DNA of 64,000 bases from positions 4,681,501 through 4,745,500 of the forward strand of contig CP064972.1 of the NCBI GenBank assembly GCA_016699405.1. The letters are read 5' to 3'. Below the pieces are notes generated by a model. The model worked only from the letters and a program-made list of their open reading frames with translations. It ran no database searches and was not told where the DNA came from. The position numbers and the translations under genes are program-made. Positions within the stretch are counted from its first letter, which is position 1; the number at the start of each line of letters is the position of its first letter. The stretch is from Holophagales bacterium. GTDB taxonomy: Bacteria; Acidobacteriota; Thermoanaerobaculia; Multivoradales; JAGPDF01. Shown piece by piece: positions 61,116-64,000 of this stretch.

Positions 61116-62654
61116 TCAAGGGAACGACAGCGTCCAGCCGACCGCTCCGCCGAAGTCGAAGCCGTCGGCGAAGAGCTCTCCCACCACCGGCTCGAGGGCG
61201 ACGTCGAGCCGCGTCGCCGGTCCCGAGGCGACGACCACGCCCGGGACGGTCAGCGTCTGATGCCCGGCAGCGTAGAAGCGCAGCGTGTAGGTGCCGGGCA
61301 GGAGCGCCCGGTGGTAGTCGCCGACGGCCGGGTCGGTGCCGACCTGCGTGTGCTCCTTGTCCCGACCGACGACCTCGACGTGGCCGGCGAGCGGCGCGAG
61401 CGAGGGGTTGCTGCGGACCAGTCCGCGGACGCCGGCGAGCGGCTGCTTGAGCAGGTCGAGCAGCGCCTGCCGGTTGGCGGTCCAGAAGCCGGGCAGGGTC
61501 GACCCGGCCGGGTTCTTCGTCCCCGACACCTCGATCGTCATCTCGCGACCGTACTGCCAGTAGTTCATGTAGTCCTGCCGGCCGCCGTTGACCACGTACC
61601 AGTCGCAGCCCTCGGTGATGCCGTTGTCGAGGTCGTTCATGTAGCCGGCGTAGGGCGGGTTCGCCTGCGCGTGCGTGGCGTAGTCGCGGGCGACCACCCG
61701 CCACCAGTCGTCGTCGGGATGGACGTGCGGCGAACACCAGACGTCCCACGGGTAGTTGACCACCTCGGCACCGCCGTGGAAATTCGTCGACAGGTTGAAA
61801 TGCCGAGCGCTGGCGAACGCCATCATCGTCTGCGTCTCGAGCCGCCAGGCGTAGCCGTCGGGATGCAGCCCGTCGACGACGTCCGGGAAATTCCGGTTCA
61901 TGTCGACCCCCGAGCTCGTCCCGTTGGCATTGGTCGCGAAACGAATCGCCCCGCTGACGCTCGCATCGGAGGTGTAGTACGTACCGTCCGGGTTGGCGAA
62001 CGGGTTGATCCAGATTTCGACGCCGTTGACCAGCGCCGTGATCTCCTGCTTGACCGGGTCGACCGAGGCGGGGTCGTAGTTGCGCAACAGCTCGTCGATC
62101 AGGTGCAGCAGCAGCATCGCCCCCACGGTTTCGTCGCCGTGGATCGACGAGGTGAGCAGCACCTCCGGCTCGTCTTCGTCGAGCGACGGGTTGTCGCTGA
62201 TGCGGATCGCGTAGAGCCGGTGAGGGCGCGAGGTGTTGGCGCTCGGTCCGAGGTCGACGAGATGGCAGATGTCCGGGTAGGTCGTGCCACAGTCGGTCTC
62301 GAACTGATTCATCATCGCCACGTAGCCGGACCAGGAGGGATAGGTGTCCCAGGCCTCGCCGACCCGGCCGTCGGCGCGCGTGCCCGGGTCCGGGTTGATC
62401 CCGGGATCGGGCAGCTCCTCGACGACGTATCCGGCAGCGAGCAGCTTGGCAACGCCTTCTGGCGTGGTGTAGACGCGGACCGTGCCGTCGTCGTCGACGC
62501 CATCGACATCGGCGAGCCGAGCGAGCGCGGCGAGACCCGACCGCTCCACGCCGTGAACCCGCAAGTAGCGCGGCCGATCCTCCGCCGCGCCGGTGCCGGA
62601 CAGAGAGAGCAGGGCCAGGGCAGAGCCCAGAAGAAACCGGTGCAATCGACGCAT
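61116..62654 (-). CDS. Secreted M14 zinc carboxypeptidase with DGF-type tail
   Basis: 512 residues from ATG 62654. Signal peptide (FLLGSALALLSLSG), short propeptide, M14 domain with zinc motif HGDE near residue 170, substrate-binding MNRNFPD, the third zinc His in NFHGGAEVVNYPWD (about 290) and catalytic Glu in MTIEVSG (about 373). A carboxypeptidase-regulatory-like beta domain follows, and the end ELFADGFDFGGAVGWTLSF resembles the DGFE tails of two other secreted proteins in the window. Cleaves C-terminal residues of extracellular peptides. Confidence 0.92.
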   Translation of the reverse strand: MRRLHRFLLGSALALLSLSGTGAAEDRPRYLRVHGVERSGLAALARLADVDGVDDDGTVRVYTTPEGVAKLLAAGYVVEELPDPGINPDPGTRADGRVGEAWDTYPSWSGYVAMMNQFETDCGTTYPDICHLVDLGPSANTSRPHRLYAIRISDNPSLDEDEPEVLLTSSIHGDETVGAMLLLHLIDELLRNYDPASVDPVKQEITALVNGVEIWINPFANPDGTYYTSDASVSGAIRFATNANGTSSGVDMNRNFPDVVDGLHPDGYAWRLETQTMMAFASARHFNLSTNFHGGAEVVNYPWDVWCSPHVHPDDDWWRVVARDYATHAQANPPYAGYMNDLDNGITEGCDWYVVNGGRQDYMNYWQYGREMTIEVSGTKNPAGSTLPGFWTANRQALLDLLKQPLAGVRGLVRSNPSLAPLAGHVEVVGRDKEHTQVGTDPAVGDYHRALLPGTYTLRFYAAGHQTLTVPGVVVASGPATRLDVALEPVVGELFADGFDFGGAVGWTLSFP

Positions 62655-62661
62655 GGCGAAA

Positions 62662-62736
62662 AGTGTAGGCCTCTGCCCCTTCCTCCGTCCTGCCCTATCG
62701 GGTGGGCGCGACCGACCGTCCGGGCGGCGGTAGGAT
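62662..62736. promoter_or_regulatory. Divergent -10 boxes between the M14 and GT-C-like genes
   Basis: Minus strand TACACT (62667-62662) lies 7 nt before the M14 ATG; plus strand TAGGAT (62731-62736) lies 8 nt before the ATG at 62745. No Shine-Dalgarno precedes either start. Both fit leaderless transcripts. Confidence 0.45.
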
Positions 62737-62744
62737 CCGCAACC

Positions 62745-64000
62745 ATGGCTTCCACGAAGCGAGCTCGACGAGGAATCGCTCCGCCGGCACCGGCGACGCC
62801 GGAATCCGCACCCATCGCGCCGCCCGGCGGGGGAAGGTTCGCGCCGGCGCTCTCGCTCGGCGGGACCGCGATCGCGGTCTTCGCCTGGCTGGCCACGCTC
62901 CGGCTCGGGGCGCCGCAACCCTGGTCCTACGACGAGTACTACCACCTCGTTCTGGCCCGCAGCTTCCCGCTCCACCGCTTCCCGTGGACCCCGTTCTCGA
63001 TCTTCGCCGACGCATTCGCCGACAAAGAACCGCTCTTCCACCTGCTGCTCGCTCCGTTCGCCTCCTGGCCGCTCACCCGTGCTGCCGCTGCCGGCGTCCT
63101 GCTCGGCCAGGCGGCGCTCGTGGCGGCGATGGCCTTCGCCCTCGTGCGGCTCGCCGCACCCCGTGCCTGGCTCTGGCTCGCCGCTCTGCCGGGGCTCGGC
63201 ACCCAGTTGCTCGGCCGCAGCGAGATGCTCCGGCCGCACATCTGGCTCATCGCCTTCACCGTGGTGACATTGGCCGCCCTGGCGACGGCGACACCCTGGT
63301 GGGCTCTCGCCGTCCTCGCCGCGCTCTTCGGCCTCGTTCACACGGGCGGCTGGATTGCCGTGCCGTTGGCGCTCGTCGCCTGCCTGCTCGCCTGGCGCGA
63401 CGGGGCCCCGCCACGGCGACTGGCCACGTGGAGGCCATGGCTCGCGACGACCGCCGGCTGGCTCGCCGGGCAGCTCCTGCATCCGAACTTCCCGGCCAAC
63501 TTCCGCCTCGCCTGGATCCAGAACGTCGTCGTCGTCTTCCAGTCGGCCGGCGGCGACGAGGCCCTGCGTTCGCAGCTCGGTGCCGAGCTGTTGCCGCCGT
63601 CGGCCGCGCTGCTGCGCAATCAATGGCCCGTCTTCCTCCTCACCGCGGCGCTGGTTGCCGCTCTGCTCGTCGAGCCCGCGGCACGGCGCTCGCGCGCGGT
63701 GTTGCTGTTCGCCGCCCCGGGGCTGGCCGCGCTCCTCGCCGGGACGCTCGTCATGCAGCGCTTCTTCGAGCTCGGCGGACCGCTCCTGCTGCTCGCCCTT
63801 GCCGCCGTCGCCGCGCAGAGCGAGCGTTCGCCCCGGCCGCTCGCCCGCCGCTTCGCGGTCCTGCTCGGCGCGGCGGTCTTCGTCCTCGTCACCGCGCTCG
63901 CCATGCGCTCGATCGCCGCCGACACCACCGCCGGGAAGATCTCCCCTCCGGACGGCATGGCCCGCTTCCTCGGTCAGACCGGCAAAGAGAAGGAACGCGT
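62745..64000 (+). CDS. GT-C-like multi-pass membrane protein (cut by window edge)
   Basis: At least 418 residues, open at the right edge. A Pro/Ala-rich N-terminus is followed by a first membrane segment and the acidic loop motif PWSYDEYYHLVLAR, as in GT-C glycosyltransferases (ArnT/PMT-like), where the Asp/Glu pair binds the lipid-sugar donor. At least nine hydrophobic segments follow (LLLAPFASWPLTRAAAAG, WLWLAALPGLGTQLLG, WALAVLAALFGLVHTGGW). Probably transfers a sugar from a polyprenyl-phosphate donor at the membrane; substrate unknown. Confidence 0.75.
   Translation, partial: MASTKRARRGIAPPAPATPESAPIAPPGGGRFAPALSLGGTAIAVFAWLATLRLGAPQPWSYDEYYHLVLARSFPLHRFPWTPFSIFADAFADKEPLFHLLLAPFASWPLTRAAAAGVLLGQAALVAAMAFALVRLAAPRAWLWLAALPGLGTQLLGRSEMLRPHIWLIAFTVVTLAALATATPWWALAVLAALFGLVHTGGWIAVPLALVACLLAWRDGAPPRRLATWRPWLATTAGWLAGQLLHPNFPANFRLAWIQNVVVVFQSAGGDEALRSQLGAELLPPSAALLRNQWPVFLLTAALVAALLVEPAARRSRAVLLFAAPGLAALLAGTLVMQRFFELGGPLLLLALAAVAAQSERSPRPLARRFAVLLGAAVFVLVTALAMRSIAADTTAGKISPPDGMARFLGQTGKEKER

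Overview
The window is about 70% G+C, densely coded bacterial DNA with short gaps, many ATGA/TGATG stop-start overlaps and frequent GTG/TTG starts. A complete MqnC (futalosine route to menaquinone), an Oar-type TonB-dependent receptor, a multihaem cytochrome, many large secreted repeat proteins, and recurring DGFE-type and PALG..LGL-type C-terminal tails suggest a Gram-negative Acidobacteriota-like organism (perhaps Thermoanaerobaculia). That placement is inference; no rRNA or tRNA gene was found.

Layout. 1-2.2 kb: a visibly less G+C-rich accessory edge with an IS5-like transposase end, a small membrane protein and a two-domain protein with a deoxyribosyltransferase/TIR-like C-terminus. 2.2-10.7 kb: rsmA, then a MoxR/DUF58/Bat operon. 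10.7-16.5 kb: a GAF-GGDEF protein, lysine 6-aminotransferase, two LiaF-like membrane proteins and a LytS/LytTR two-component pair. 16.5-23.8 kb: an O-antigen-ligase-like protein, an ALDH7-type dehydrogenase, a putative lipoprotein, a DUF4388-like protein, a membrane protein and an HD protein.

23.9-37.9 kb is the most unusual part: a five-gene operon with a strong terminator, encoding a DUF11-repeat secreted protein, a 2423-residue protein (an apparent in-frame fusion of two exported proteins with six 98-residue repeats and a beta-helix region) and three tandem phage-tail-collar proteins. It is followed by a DUF6916-like gene, a Tat-like exported protein, a GNAT acetyltransferase and a small membrane protein.

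38-46 kb: Oar-like receptor, a sodium:solute symporter with a small partner, a thioredoxin-like ferredoxin, a CBM9-like protein and a MATE exporter. 45.6-52 kb: a redox cluster on the minus strand (DUF362, five-haem cytochrome, NapH-like 4Fe-4S/TPR protein, tagged secreted protein). 52-64 kb: M23 peptidase, cold-shock protein, BTAD-family regulator with a small neighbour, UbiB-like kinase, mqnC, HD-GYP protein, M14 carboxypeptidase and a truncated GT-C-like membrane protein.

Links between genes: lysine aminotransferase and the ALDH7 enzyme would act in succession on lysine; the GGDEF and HD-GYP proteins are opposing c-di-GMP enzymes; the LiaF-like/LytS/LytTR block looks like an envelope-sensing unit. 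Many transcription-unit starts carry a -10-like box 6-9 nt before the start codon, which suggests widespread leaderless mRNAs.
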